64,000 nucleotides of DNA, from assembly GCF_000143415.4 (NCBI RefSeq), contig NW_003314261.1:248001-312000 (forward strand), in the 5' to 3' direction. The stretch comes from Selaginella moellendorffii. Its lineage: Eukaryota > Streptophyta > Lycopodiopsida > Selaginellales > Selaginellaceae. Under the pieces are notes generated by a model. That model was not told the DNA's origin, did no database searches, and worked only from the letters and a program-made list of their open reading frames with translations. Below are positions 22,180 to 32,488 of this stretch, in pieces. The position numbers were made by a program, and so were the translations under genes. The first letter of the stretch is position 1. Every line of letters begins with the position of its first letter.

Positions 22180-22325
22180 CTAGGCTTAGATCGTGTACCG
22201 AAAAATGCAAATGGATCTTGAGTTAAAAATAAAAGTGTTCTCGATTAGGGCACGGAGCTCCAGATCGGAGTTGTAGGGGCCCGGGGGAGCGCAGTCCGCG
22301 TCTAGGGCTGCCAGTGGTGGGAGCG

Positions 22326-24800
22326 ATGAGGATGCATTCCCTGCCGGCGTGGCTGCTGCTGGCGTGCCTGCTGCAGCTCGCCCTAGCTTCCGAATACGAT
22401 CACAAGGTGAAGATTTCTTGCCCATTTCTCTTTCTCGCTTTGCCGGATCGGGGGACTCACGCGTGCTGTGGCGGTGCGTGCTTGCTTGCTTGGGCAGTAC
22501 GACATTGGCGACGCTGTTGTGCTGTGGGTGAACAAGGTCGGCCCCTACAACAATCCCCAGGAGACTTACAACTACTACAGCCTGCCCTTCTGCCAGCCCG
22601 GAAATGCCAATCCCGCACACAAGTGGGGGGGATTGGGAGCGGTGCTGGAAGGGAACGAGCTCATCGACAGCCAGATCGACATCAAGTTCAAGAGTAAGTC
22701 AATGCCTTCGCTCTGCCGGCGCAGGCACTCACAGCGCACATCGTGTTGCAGAGTCTGTTGACAAGGTTACGATATGCAAGCTGGATCTGAATCAGAGAAA
22801 AGCCATGGAATTCAGAGCGGCCATCGAGGAAACATACTGGTTCGAGTTCTTTATGGGTAAGCCATTCTTCCTTTCTTTGAAAACTCTCTAACCGGCGCCT
22901 TTTTTCCAACCAGACGACTTGCCGCTGTGGGGTACGTCTTTCTCCATTTCTCTTTTGCGTCCAGTAGATTCATAGTCCCCGCAGGATTTGTTGGTGAGTA
23001 CCACCACGGCAAGGCGGAGGAGCAGAATGTAGCCATTTACACTCACAAGCACCTCGTTATCAAGTACAACAAAAACCAGGTGCTTACTCTCTTTTCCTCT
23101 CTCTGTGATGCTGATTATGTTTTCCGCTATGTAGATCATCCAAGTCAACCTTACGCAAGATGGTCTGCAGCCACTTTCGCCTGGCAAATCCCTGGAGTTT
23201 ACATACTCCGTGAAATGGATCGAGACAAACACGAGTTTCCACAAGAGATTTGATGCCTACCTGGACTATCCATTCTTTGAGCATCAGGTTTGTTGTCGTC
23301 TGTCTTTGTACAAGTTTAAACTCCTGCTTGTGGTATCTTCGTGCAGATTCACTGGTTTTCGCTCTTCAACTCGTTCATGATGGTCATATTTCTGACTGGC
23401 CTGGTGTCTATGATACTCATGAGAACGCTGAAAAATGACTATGCGAAGTATGCCCGCGAGGAAGATGATCTCGAGACTCTGGTACGTTTATGTTGCGCAT
23501 TGCAGTGGCTGAAAGAACTTTTCCAGGAAAGGGACGTGAGTGAAGAGTCTGGATGGAAGCTTGTCCACGGTGATGTCTTCAGACCGCCACGCTATCTTGT
23601 TTTGCTGTCTTCGCTTGTTGGTACCGGTGCTCAACTGGCTGCGCTAGTCTTTCTGGTGATCTTGCTGGCCATCGTCGGGATGCTTTATGTTGGGTAAGTA
23701 TCTGTCACGCTGCGGCCGAGGTGCTCATCGCTCGCCTCGCCCTTTGTTGATGCAGGCGGGGAGCAATAGTGACAACCTTCATTGTATGCTACGCTCTTAC
23801 GTCATTCATCTCCGGTTATGTTAGTGGCGGGTTTTACTCGCGAAACGATGGTAGGTAATGCTTCTACCTGTGGTGCTAACAATCCCTTACACGCTTTGGA
23901 GCAGGCAAGCACTGGATCAAGTCCATGCTGCTAACGGCCTCGTTGTTTCCTTTCATCTGCTTTGGCATCGGTTTTGTTCTCAACTTTGTCGCAATTTTCT
24001 ATCGCTCGTTGGCCGCCATTCCCTTCGGTACCATGGTACGTTGCAGAGATGATTTTTCTTTTCTCTCCTGAACTTTTATTTTACAGGTCGTTGTTTTTGT
24101 CATCTGGGCATTCATTTCATTTCCCCTGGCTCTTCTTGGGACTGTTGTGGGGCGAAACTGGAACGGGACGCCTGATAACCCCTGCAGGGTGAAGACCATC
24201 CCTCGTCCGATACCGGAGAAGAAATGGTATCTCAAGCCATCCATCGTGGCGCTTATGGGAGGCTTACTCCCATTCGGGAGCATCTTCATAGAGATGTATT
24301 TCGTGTTCACGTCCTTTTGGAACTACAAGGTAACCCGGTCGAGCCCAGTTTTTTCAGTCTGCTGATCTGAGTCCGTGGTGCATGGCAGGTCTACTACGTC
24401 TATGGTTTCATGCTGCTCGTGTTTCTGATCCTCCTCATTGTCACGGTCTGTGTGACCATCGTGGGCACGTACTTCCTGCTAAATGCGGAGAACTACCACT
24501 GGCAATGGACGTCCTTCTTCTCAGCTGCATCCACGGCCGCGTACGTGTACCTCTACTCGGTTTACTACTACTTCATGAAGACCAAGATGTCCGGGTTTTT
24601 CCAAACGAGTTTCTACTTCGGCTACACTCTGATGCTCTGCGTTGGACTGGGGAGCCTCTGTGGTGAGTACCATACACTCCGATTGTTTTCTTGGTCGGAT
24701 GGATTGATGACTTTGATGGTTTTGATGCGCAGGTGCGGTGGGCTACTTGGGCTCGAGCGTGTTTGTTCGGAGGATCTATAGGAACATTAAGTGCGACTAA
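22326..24800 (+). CDS. TMN1: Transmembrane 9 superfamily (nonaspanin/EMP70), TMN1-like
   Basis: The signal peptide start is [18 protein letters not shown]. Then come the conserved [75 protein letters not shown]...[19 protein letters not shown], multiple TM helices, [34 protein letters not shown] and [13 protein letters not shown]. It ends [11 protein letters not shown]. Nine predicted helices follow the luminal domain. The C-terminal KCD fits the KXD/E motif known to hold plant EMPs in the Golgi. Family members work in endosome/Golgi trafficking and cargo sorting. About ten short introns are present. Two AGGGC motifs lie 20-80 bp before the ATG. Confidence 0.9.
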
Positions 24801-25018
24801 ATCACCATTTCCCACATCCATTTGTTGCTGACAGTTGTTTGTGTCCTAGTACGTAACTATCATCCGGCAAAGACGTGTCTAGTTTAGTCAACGGAGTCAA
24901 CCAACTTCACCCAGCCATTTGGAATCTTATGTTTAGTGTAGTCAACGGAGTCGCATTTGGAGTGGCCAAAGCCCTAAACCAAAGAGAATCAGGGCTTTGT
25001 ATTTGCTAGCTAGCGAGG
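24801..25018. promoter_or_regulatory. Promoter of GPT copy B
   Basis: This 218-bp tandem spacer contains a repeated TTAGT(G)TAGTCAACGGAGTC phrase at about 24885-24903 and 24933-24951. It also carries telo-box-like GCCCTAAACC (24971-24980) and AGGGCTTTG (24991-24999) just before the ATG. The duplicated phrase contains TCAAC/GTCAA-like cores. Its function is unknown. Confidence 0.4.
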
Positions 25019-26446
25019 ATGCAGGCCTCTCTAGCTTGTGCCGCCAAGATCGGCGCTGGATCTCCGTGTAGCACCAGGTGGGGCGGCGTCGGGAGCACCA
25101 GATCCGCTGCTGCTACTGCGTTGAGGCTCCCTCCGCTCGCAGCCGCGCTTCCAGTGAGTGGTGGAACTAGGACTAGTAGCAGCAGTAGCAAGCTCTTCCT
25201 GGGATGGGAAGGAGCGATCCAGCAGCAGCCATCGCAGCAGGCACGGAGCAAGCGGATCGTGCGAGCCGAGGCGTACGAAGCTGATGCTGATCACGAGCCG
25301 GCTGCCAAGGCTCCTCCCCAGCTCAACCGGCTCAAGATCGGGATCTACTTCGTGACGTGGTGGGCGCTCAACGTCGTCTTCAACATCTACAACAAGAAGG
25401 TGCTCAATGCCTACCCCTACCCGTGGCTCACCTCCACGCTCTCCCTGGCCGCTGGCTCTGCGCTCATGCTCGCGTCCTGGGCCACCGGCCTCGTCGCCCC
25501 TCCCGACACGGACCTCGCCTTTTGGAAGGCGCTCCTACCGGTAAGTCCTCCACCTGCGAGCTCTTGACTTTCCGCTAAAACCACGAACAGGTTGCGCTGG
25601 CTCATACCATTGGTCACGTTGCCGCCACGGTGAGCATGTCCAAGGTTGCCGTCTCCTTCACTCACATCATCAAGAGCGCGGAGCCAGCCTTCAGTGTTGT
25701 GATCCAGCGTCTCTTCCTGGGAGAGACCTTCCCCCTCTCCGTCTACCTCTCGCTTGTGCCCATCATCGGTGGCTGCGGCCTTGCCGCACTCACGGAGCTC
25801 AACTTCAACATGACGGGTAACTTACGTGGTCCAACACACTGTTGTTACTGACTGCTTCTCGTCTCGGGCCAGGCTTCATGGGGGCGATGATCTCCAACGT
25901 TGCGTTCGTGTTTAGAAACATCTTCTCCAAGAAGGGAATGAAGGCTGGCAAGGCAGTCGGAGGCCTAAACTACTACGCTTGCCTCAGCATTATGTCGCTG
26001 CTGCTCCTCACGCCCTTCGCCATCGCCATGGAGGGGCCTCAGCTGTGGGTGTCGGGGTGGCAGAACGCCGTGCACAACGTCGGGCCGCACTTCATCTGGT
26101 ATGCTTTGCCTCCTCCTCTCTGCGTGACCCTGACTCTCCGTTTGCAAATGACTCGCAGGTGGGTTGTGGCCCAGAGCGTCTTCTACCACCTCTACAATCA
26201 GGTGTCATACATGTCCCTGGATGAGATCTCGCCCCTCACCTTCAGCATTGGGAACACGATGAAGAGAGTCAGCGTCATTGTCTCGTCTATAATCATCTTC
26301 CGCACGCCTGTTCAACTCATCAATGGCGTCGGAGCCGCCATCGCCATTCTTGGGACGTTCCTCTACTCACAGGTAATGCCTACTACTACACATCACCATA
26401 ACCATCTCTTGTTTTTGTTCTTGTTGTGCCGCAGGCAAAGCACTGA
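25019..26446 (+). CDS. GPT: Plastid glucose-6-phosphate/phosphate translocator, copy B
   Basis: A paralogue of the gene at 17019 in the same orientation with matching intron positions. The transit peptide (MQASLACAAKIGAGSPC...) differs strongly from copy A. The mature carrier is nearly the same: NRLKIGIYFVTWWALNVVF, NIYNKKVLNAYPYPWLTS, AHTIGHVAATVSMSKVAVSF, GFMGAMISNVAFVFRNIFSK, YNQVSYMSLDEISPLTF and a YSQAKH end. Copy B is more GC-rich at third positions in exon 1 than copy A. The function is expected to be plastid glucose-6-phosphate import for starch or the oxidative pentose phosphate pathway. The stop is 108 bp from the convergent SUA-like stop. Confidence 0.92.
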
Positions 26447-26554
26447 GCCACCATAGCTTCCTTTCATACAAATAAGTGGCACCAATTTTCCGTATATAAT
26501 ATATAAACACTGTTCGGTTCAATCATATATGTTATTCTCTCTTAAGTGGATCCC

Positions 26555-29500
26555 TCAAAGCATATCGTGGAAGCGAGCGAAAGACTTCTTCTGGATGATA
26601 GCTCTGTAGGAATCACCAGGCTGGACTTCAAACCGGCTCCTTTGGCTGCCAAGACCAGCCCGTTCAGTTCCAACGTGTGCTTGCACGGGCTCTACGATCC
26701 CAGTCCCTTCCTTTCCAAGCCCCTGTCCCAAGGAGCGCATTAGAAACAAAAGCACAAGAGACTACTCACAACACTTACCGATCCCTCTTGCCAGCCCATG
26801 CTCCGGAGCATTCTGTTGCCAACGTTGCTCTCGTCCAGAGCCTTGTCCACCGTGACCGCCTCGTAACTCTCTGCCGAGCCTCCCGAGCTTTGCACCGGAG
26901 CACCGCCCGCACTGGCCATTTCCTCCAGGGGATCTCCCGGCACGCTAAGCCCGTAGAGGCTTCTCCTCTCCGCCGCCCGGTCCCTGTACTGAGGCGTAGT
27001 TTCCGTAAATCTCCGCTTGGATCCCACCCTTGGCCCGCTAGTAGCTTCAGCTCTCAACACGGCCTCGCTCTCGTCCGCTCCGGATGTTTGCTCTCTCCGG
27101 ACAGCCTCCTCGCCCTCCGTGGCTGCCTCGTTCATTCGCTGCTTCCAAAGGTTGAACGTGCTGTTCAGTTTCTTCTTGCCCGAGTTCTTGGACGTAAGAC
27201 GGACTTCCTTGAGCTTGTCCTTGGCTGCACTTGACGCCGCGGCATCTGACATCGCCACCTTGTCGGCGGCAGCATCACTACGCACAACTGCCGGGGCCGA
27301 TATGACTGCACTGGCAGCGTACTGTTTCCTGCTGCTCGCTCTATCCTTGGTTTCACTTGCAGATACGTCTTCAACGGGTTTCGGAGGCTCTGCTTCCTCA
27401 GCTGACGCTGCAGTATATGCTTGATACTGCTGAAGCTCCTGGTTGAAGGTGTACCAGACGCCATGAGTTCCATCGTAGTAAAGGTTCCTGTTGGCGTCGT
27501 AGTAGAACTTGGTTGCGGCATCATAATAGTAGCCCGAGGCTTCATCCCACACAAAGCCGGAGCTCTTGTCACCCTCTTCCAACTCTGACCTGGCGTCGTA
27601 CTCCTTGGGCTCCCAGCCGCTGGCATCGTACTACAACGACCAAGTTAGTGCCGGATGAAACGCAACACACAGAGCAAGGCACCTGCTGGGCACACGATGC
27701 AGCAGCAGTCAGAAGCGGCCCACCGTGCAGGCCATAGGGACTCTTTGCAAATGCAACCCGCAGAATCTGACCATTCTTATCGATCGCGGTGCCGTTGCTG
27801 GCCTCGAGCGCTTTCACCGCGTCCTCGACCTGCCGCTGATCCATCAGAAACAGGTCAAACAGGACTGTTTGGCAACTTACCGAGTGGAAGTGTATGAATG
27901 CATAACCCCGAGAGACGTGCGTAAACTTGTCACGAATCAGCCGCAAATCCTGCAACCCAGCGGTAAGCGATGAAAAACTTAACGACTAAAGTTCACCTTG
28001 ATGGGAGCATGTTTAGAAAACTCGTAGTGCAAAATCTCCTCGTCAACATTGTCGTCAAGCCCACGGACGGCAAGAACATGTGAAGGAGCTGCTCCAGCTT
28101 AGCACAGCGTTAGAAAAGAGAGAGCGTGGGTGAGCACAACTCACCTGGCTCAGGTCCCCTATACCCTGAAGTTGAAAGATCAGTGGCTTCTTCACCGCGG
28201 GCTTCGTTGCACTGTAGCGAGCCAAAAGTAAGCACTCATCTAACTCTAAGCCACGCATACGTACCTGCAGACAGACTACACGCCTAGCAAAGTTGAGGTA
28301 ACCGCAGAGTGCGCAGATCCAGTCAGATGGAACGGCAACTAACGGCTTGCTAGCCTGACCGGAAAATCTGTAGTCTGGAAAAGCCCCTCCCGATGGTCTA
28401 CTACTGATTCTCTTTGGTCAGTACAGACTGAAAAGAGACGACAGCCTTACCTGTATTCCAGAAAAAGCCGCCGTCCATTGACAGTTATCCCGTCAGTCCC
28501 AATAGATGCCATCAACTTTTCGGCAGCGTCCTGCAAAGTTGTTGTCCTTGATTAAGAAAACAAACACCCGGAGAGACAAGGACCACTTACCACAGACGGT
28601 AAATCGACAAAAGCAAAGCCCCGCGACACTCCTGATACCTTTTCTTTTATAACACGAACATGCCTGAGCGGACCCCATCTTTCCTGCAGCATACCGGTTT
28701 AGCATCCAAAAACCAAGGTCCAGTTGCTGCGGCAAAATACCAGTGCCCTATACAGATCATCTTCCACTGTCTTCTGGGAGAGGCCTTTGACAACAATTGT
28801 TCCCGTGGGCACCTGCTGAAGACGAGTTAGAACGACCAACGTTGTCCGAGAACGAAAGAGTTACCACGGAAGGCTGTTGCTCCTCTTGCACGGGCCTGCT
28901 CTCCTCTTGCCACGACGTGTACGGGGAGCGCGATCCATCAGGCGTGTAGACATCTGTGGTCCTATCTCTACCACCGTGTCGACCTCCTCCTCCACCGCCT
29001 CCTCTATCCTTGTCCTTTCTCCTGCCTCTCTCCCTGTCGAGATCATCATAGTCGTGCGACCGCCGACGTTCGTCACCAAAGTCCCTGCTGCTCCTATGCC
29101 TGTAGTCGGAGTCGTCGAACTTATCATGCTCCCAGCAGCTATCCTGCCTCCTGTAGGAGCTGTAGTCCCCCCTAGAGTCGTCCAGGTGGTGGCGCCTGGA
29201 ATGGCGGCGATGGCGCGACTCCCCCTCACTCCCTCTGCCAACAAGAGCATGAGACATTGGAAGAGGGAAGAGATGAGAAACATACCCAGGAGGCTCTGGA
29301 TCGTTCGCCTCGTCATAGCCCTGATCGTGAGCCTGTGCATCCAAAAGAATAAAAGGGGAGTCAGCACTTGGTTGCGAAATTGGACGTTGTTGTCCCAGCC
29401 TGCTTCCTGTTTAATGAGGAATCGAGGACACATTCTTCCACTGTCCGTGGGAGTGGGACACTACTAACACACAAAGCCAGTGTGAGACTGTAGGGAGGCA

Positions 29501-29590
29501 TACGCTGCTATTATCCCATCCCGATCGACGATGATGGTGATGGTGGTGCTGGTAGTGCTGCTGCTGCTCAAAACGCCCACTCGCTTCCAT
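26555..29590 (-). CDS. SUA: SUA/RBM5-like splicing factor (RRM, RanBP2 zinc finger, OCRE, G-patch)
   Basis: Minus-strand exons give, in order: a His/Gln-rich start (MEASGRFEQQQHYQ); an arginine-, serine- and aspartate-rich segment (about 28870-29240); RRM1 ending SRGFAFVDLPSVDAAEKLMA; a RanBP2-type zinc finger WICALCGYLNFARRVVCLQC; RRM2 with SRGYAFIHFHS and GQILRVAFAKS; an OCRE repeat domain SGFVWDEASGYYYDAATKFY...YYDGTHGVWYTF; a Lys/Ser-rich linker; and a G-patch (NRMLRSMGWQEG then GLGQGLGKEGTGI). It ends KSFARFHDML. This domain order is that of Arabidopsis SUPPRESSOR OF ABI3-5 and human RBM5/RBM10, alternative-splicing regulators at the spliceosomal A complex. The first two or three N-terminal exons are uncertain. 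Confidence 0.88.
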
Positions 29591-29809
29591 GCTAGCCTGC
29601 ACCCGCGGAGCTCGCCGTGCTCTAGCTCTAGGTTATCGCATCAATACAAAGCACGCCTCTCACCTCCAGCGCCTCCTCTTCGCCTGCCCTGCCCTACCCA
29701 GCCCAGCCCAGCCAGCCCTAAAATCTCTTTTCAAGAAAGGTATCTTACTAATCCACCCTTATCGATCAAAGAGGAAGGAAGATTCAATCGCATCTAGGGC
29801 TACCTGCAA
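29591..29809. promoter_or_regulatory. 219-bp bidirectional promoter between SUA and CSU2
   Basis: The start codons of two divergent, probably spliceosome-linked genes flank this spacer. It contains a CCAGCC-type short repeat near 29698-29718, AGCCCTAAAAT near 29715, and CATCTAGGGCTACC near 29791-29803. Co-regulation is inferred. Confidence 0.45.
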
Positions 29810-30925
29810 ATGGGGAAGACGTTCCGGAAGCGTGTGGCGTCGGACGAGGAGGATGACGAGGAGGAGCGCCGGTAAGCATCGAATCGCTGGCCATGGGCGC
29901 TGGCTCACATTTCCATCCCTCACAGGCTCGCTTTGGAGGAGGTGAAGCTTCTGCAAAAGCAGCGGGGGCGGCGGTGTGGCGTGATGGCCAATCCGGTGGC
30001 TGCGTCGCCGGGGTTGGACAGGGTCAAGAGCTCGGACAAGGTGGAAGTGGAGGGCGAGAAGGAGGAGCTTGTGCTCCAGGACACCTTCGCCCAGGAGACC
30101 GCTGTCAATGTGGAAGACCCCAACATGTAAGTCCCTCTCGCCGTGGTCTTCATGCGTAGCTAAACGCGACGCAGGCTCAAATATGTGGAGCAGGAGCTTG
30201 CAAAGAAGAGAGGGAGGCAAGAGTCTGGAGGCACAGTGGACGCGGACAAGCCTGCCGAGGACGACTTATACGTTATTCCTGACCACCTCAAGGTAACGCT
30301 TTTGCTTCTTTGGACGCACGTAACTGGACGAGTGTAGGTGCGAAAGAGGAACTCTGAAGAAAGCTCCACGCAATGGACGACCGGTATAGCGGAGGTGCAG
30401 CTCCCTCTCGAGTAAGTATGGCAAGAGTTGCTGCGTTTTGCTCCGGGCAACTCAACCTGGTCAGCTTGCAGATACAAGCTGAGGAATATAGAGGAAACCG
30501 AGGCAGCAAAGAAGCAGCTTCAAGATAAGCGCCCCCTGGTTGGCAGAACAAGGTGCGTGTTTACTCCAGTAAATACACATGTAGCTATCGGTGTGTTCCA
30601 CTCCAGGCCCCAGTCCAGTATTCCTGCCAGTTACAGCGCCGATTACTTCCAACGTGGTCGTGAGTATGCGGAAAGGCTGCGGAGAGGTACTACAGTTCGT
30701 GGCTAGGCTGCACTAAAAGCTCATGCCCGCGTATGTGCGCACTTTGCAGATCATCCCGAGCTGTACAAGGACAAGGACGCTGCTGTTTCTTCTCAAGACA
30801 ATACGCAAGCAACTAGTGGTCCCGATGGTGCACCCGAAGGTCGCACCAGGAGGCAGGCAGCGACGGATGAGATCATGCTGGAACGCTTTCGAAAGCGAGA
30901 AAGGAGCCGCCTCATGCGGCGGTAG
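29810..30925 (+). CDS. CSU2: CSU2 / C9ORF78 (TLS1, Hep59) family protein
   Basis: The start MGKTFRKRVASDEEDDEEERR is the conserved family N-terminus. It is followed by ALEEVKLLQKQRGRRCGVM, TFAQETAVNVEDPNMLKYVE, DDLYVIPDHLKVRKRNSEES, WTTGIAEVQLPLEYKLRNIE, SIPASYSADYFQRGREYAERL and the end EIMLERFRKRERSRLMRR. Arabidopsis CSU2 suppresses COP1 activity. Human C9ORF78 and fission yeast Tls1 associate with the U5/Brr2 part of the spliceosome. The protein is a short, highly charged, largely helical nuclear factor. Seven small exons with introns of 45-70 bp are needed. Confidence 0.88.
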
Positions 30926-31204
30926 CGCAAGGTAGTGGCATACCTTTCGCTATCTCTGTGTAAATTTATGTAACACTCGGATTCTTCCAGCTTGATGGAA
31001 GGGTGCGCCAGGCAAGGTTCATGTACTTGAATGCAAAACTCTGTCGTGGTTGACTTTAAACACCATGTCTCGTGATGCCATGTCGAAAACATGCCATCGT
31101 GCTGGACGACGCGGCACATGAACATTGCGGAAGTCTTCTCAGTGGGCTATAAGAGTGGCAAACTCCGCATCAGTTCCTCAAGCAAGGATCGACTTTAGGA
31201 AGCA
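30926..31204. other. Spacer between CSU2 and root-cap gene
   Basis: This stretch holds the CSU2 3' end and the promoter of the next gene. A GGGCTATAAGAG at about 31142 could serve as a TATA box for the gene starting at 31205. Nothing else is recognisable. Confidence 0.4.
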
Positions 31205-32369
31205 ATGGCAGCAGCAGCAGCGCAGGTGCTAGTGTCGAGCTTGGTGCTCATGATGGTTGCAGCCGCGGCTGCTACTTACAGCTATCCGGACCAGCCGACG
31301 GACTACATCCTTCTCAGCCGCCTGTACAGGAGAGGGCCGGAGCGTGCTCAGTGCATTGGCAGGAACAGGAAGTGCCGGTTGATGGTGCTCCAGTGCCCGT
31401 GGCAATGCCCCGACCGGAAGAGCACCGTCCAGGGGAAGCAGTCGTGCTTCATCGATTGCTCGCCTAAGTGCGAGGCTACGTGCAAGCGTGAGTTGTGCTT
31501 TCCTCTTATTCTCTTTGCAAATGTTTCTGCTTCTCACGGCTAGCTTTGTTTTTACAGGCCGGAAGCCCAACTGTCGAGGCTATGGCTCCGTCTGCTACGA
31601 CCCCCGCTTCGTGGGAGGAGACGGAGTCATGTTCTACTTCCACGGCATGTCGGACAAGGATTTCGCCATCGTCTCGGACAGCAGCATGCAAATCAACGCG
31701 CACTTCATAGGCAAGCGCGTCCAGGGACGAAGCCGAGACTTCACCTGGGTACAAGCTCTGGGGGTCATGTTTGGCGAGGATAGCAGGAGCTTGACGGTGG
31801 GAGCCAAGAAAGTTGGCGTGTGGGACGACGAGGTGGACCAGCTGGTGTTCACGTACAAGGGCGAGCCAGTCGTGGTTCCGGCGGGAGCCAACTCGGTGTG
31901 GACTTCGGACAGTGGAGACGTGAGAGTGGAGCGAATCGCGGAGACCAACAGCGTGGAGCTTGCGGTGGAGGGGCTGCTGTCGGCTTCCATCACCGTGGTG
32001 CCCATCACGGAGAGAGACAACAAGATCCACAAGTACGAGCTCACCCGGGACGATTGCTTCGCTCACCTCGACATCCAGTTCAAGTTTTTCAACCTGTCGA
32101 GCGCTGTGGATGGAGTGCTGGGGCAGACTTATCGGCCAGAGTTTCACAACCCGGTCAAGGTGGGCGTGCCCATGCCGATCATGGGCGGGGAGGACAGGTT
32201 CCAAGTTAGCTCTTTGATCAGCGCGGATTGCAAGTCGTGCGTGTTCCAGGCCCAGGCCCAGGCCCAGGCCGCCGCTAGTAGCACCATCACCGACATGGGA
32301 TTGGGAATGGAAGTGGCGACTCAATGTAGCAGCAACAGTGGCAGCGGTGGAATGATGTGCCGCAGATAA
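31205..32369 (+). CDS. Secreted root-cap-domain protein
   Basis: Two exons, with one intron of about 70 bp starting near 31489. The start MAAAAAQVLVSSLVLMMVAA is a signal peptide. A Cys-rich module follows (CIGRNRKCRLMVLQCPWQCP, CFIDCSPKCEATCKR, NCRGYGSVCYDPRFVGGDG). Then comes a beta-rich domain with MFYFHGMSDKDFAIVSDS, QINAHFIGKR, and the conserved end DDCFAHLDIQFKFFNLSSAV...GVLGQTYRPEF and FQVSSLISADCKSCVF, the Pfam Root_cap signature. In angiosperms this family is expressed in root cap and seed tissues; its biochemical role is unknown. A QAQAQAQA tract precedes a Ser/Gly/Met-rich tail ending GGMMCRR. Confidence 0.85.
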
Positions 32370-32488
32370 AAGAGAGCTTCTTGTTTGGTTCGAGTGTCTT
32401 TTTAACATAACGGAGCGTTTCTCCTTTCCTCTGTTTAAAATGTTTCCCGCCACTGGCCAAATCCCTAGCTAGGGTTTATGCGGCAACC

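Noticed and set aside
31506-32453. 315-codon antisense frame over the root-cap gene
   Set aside because: The plus strand encodes a conserved secreted protein through the same span. The antisense frame shows no domain and follows codon bias of the real gene.
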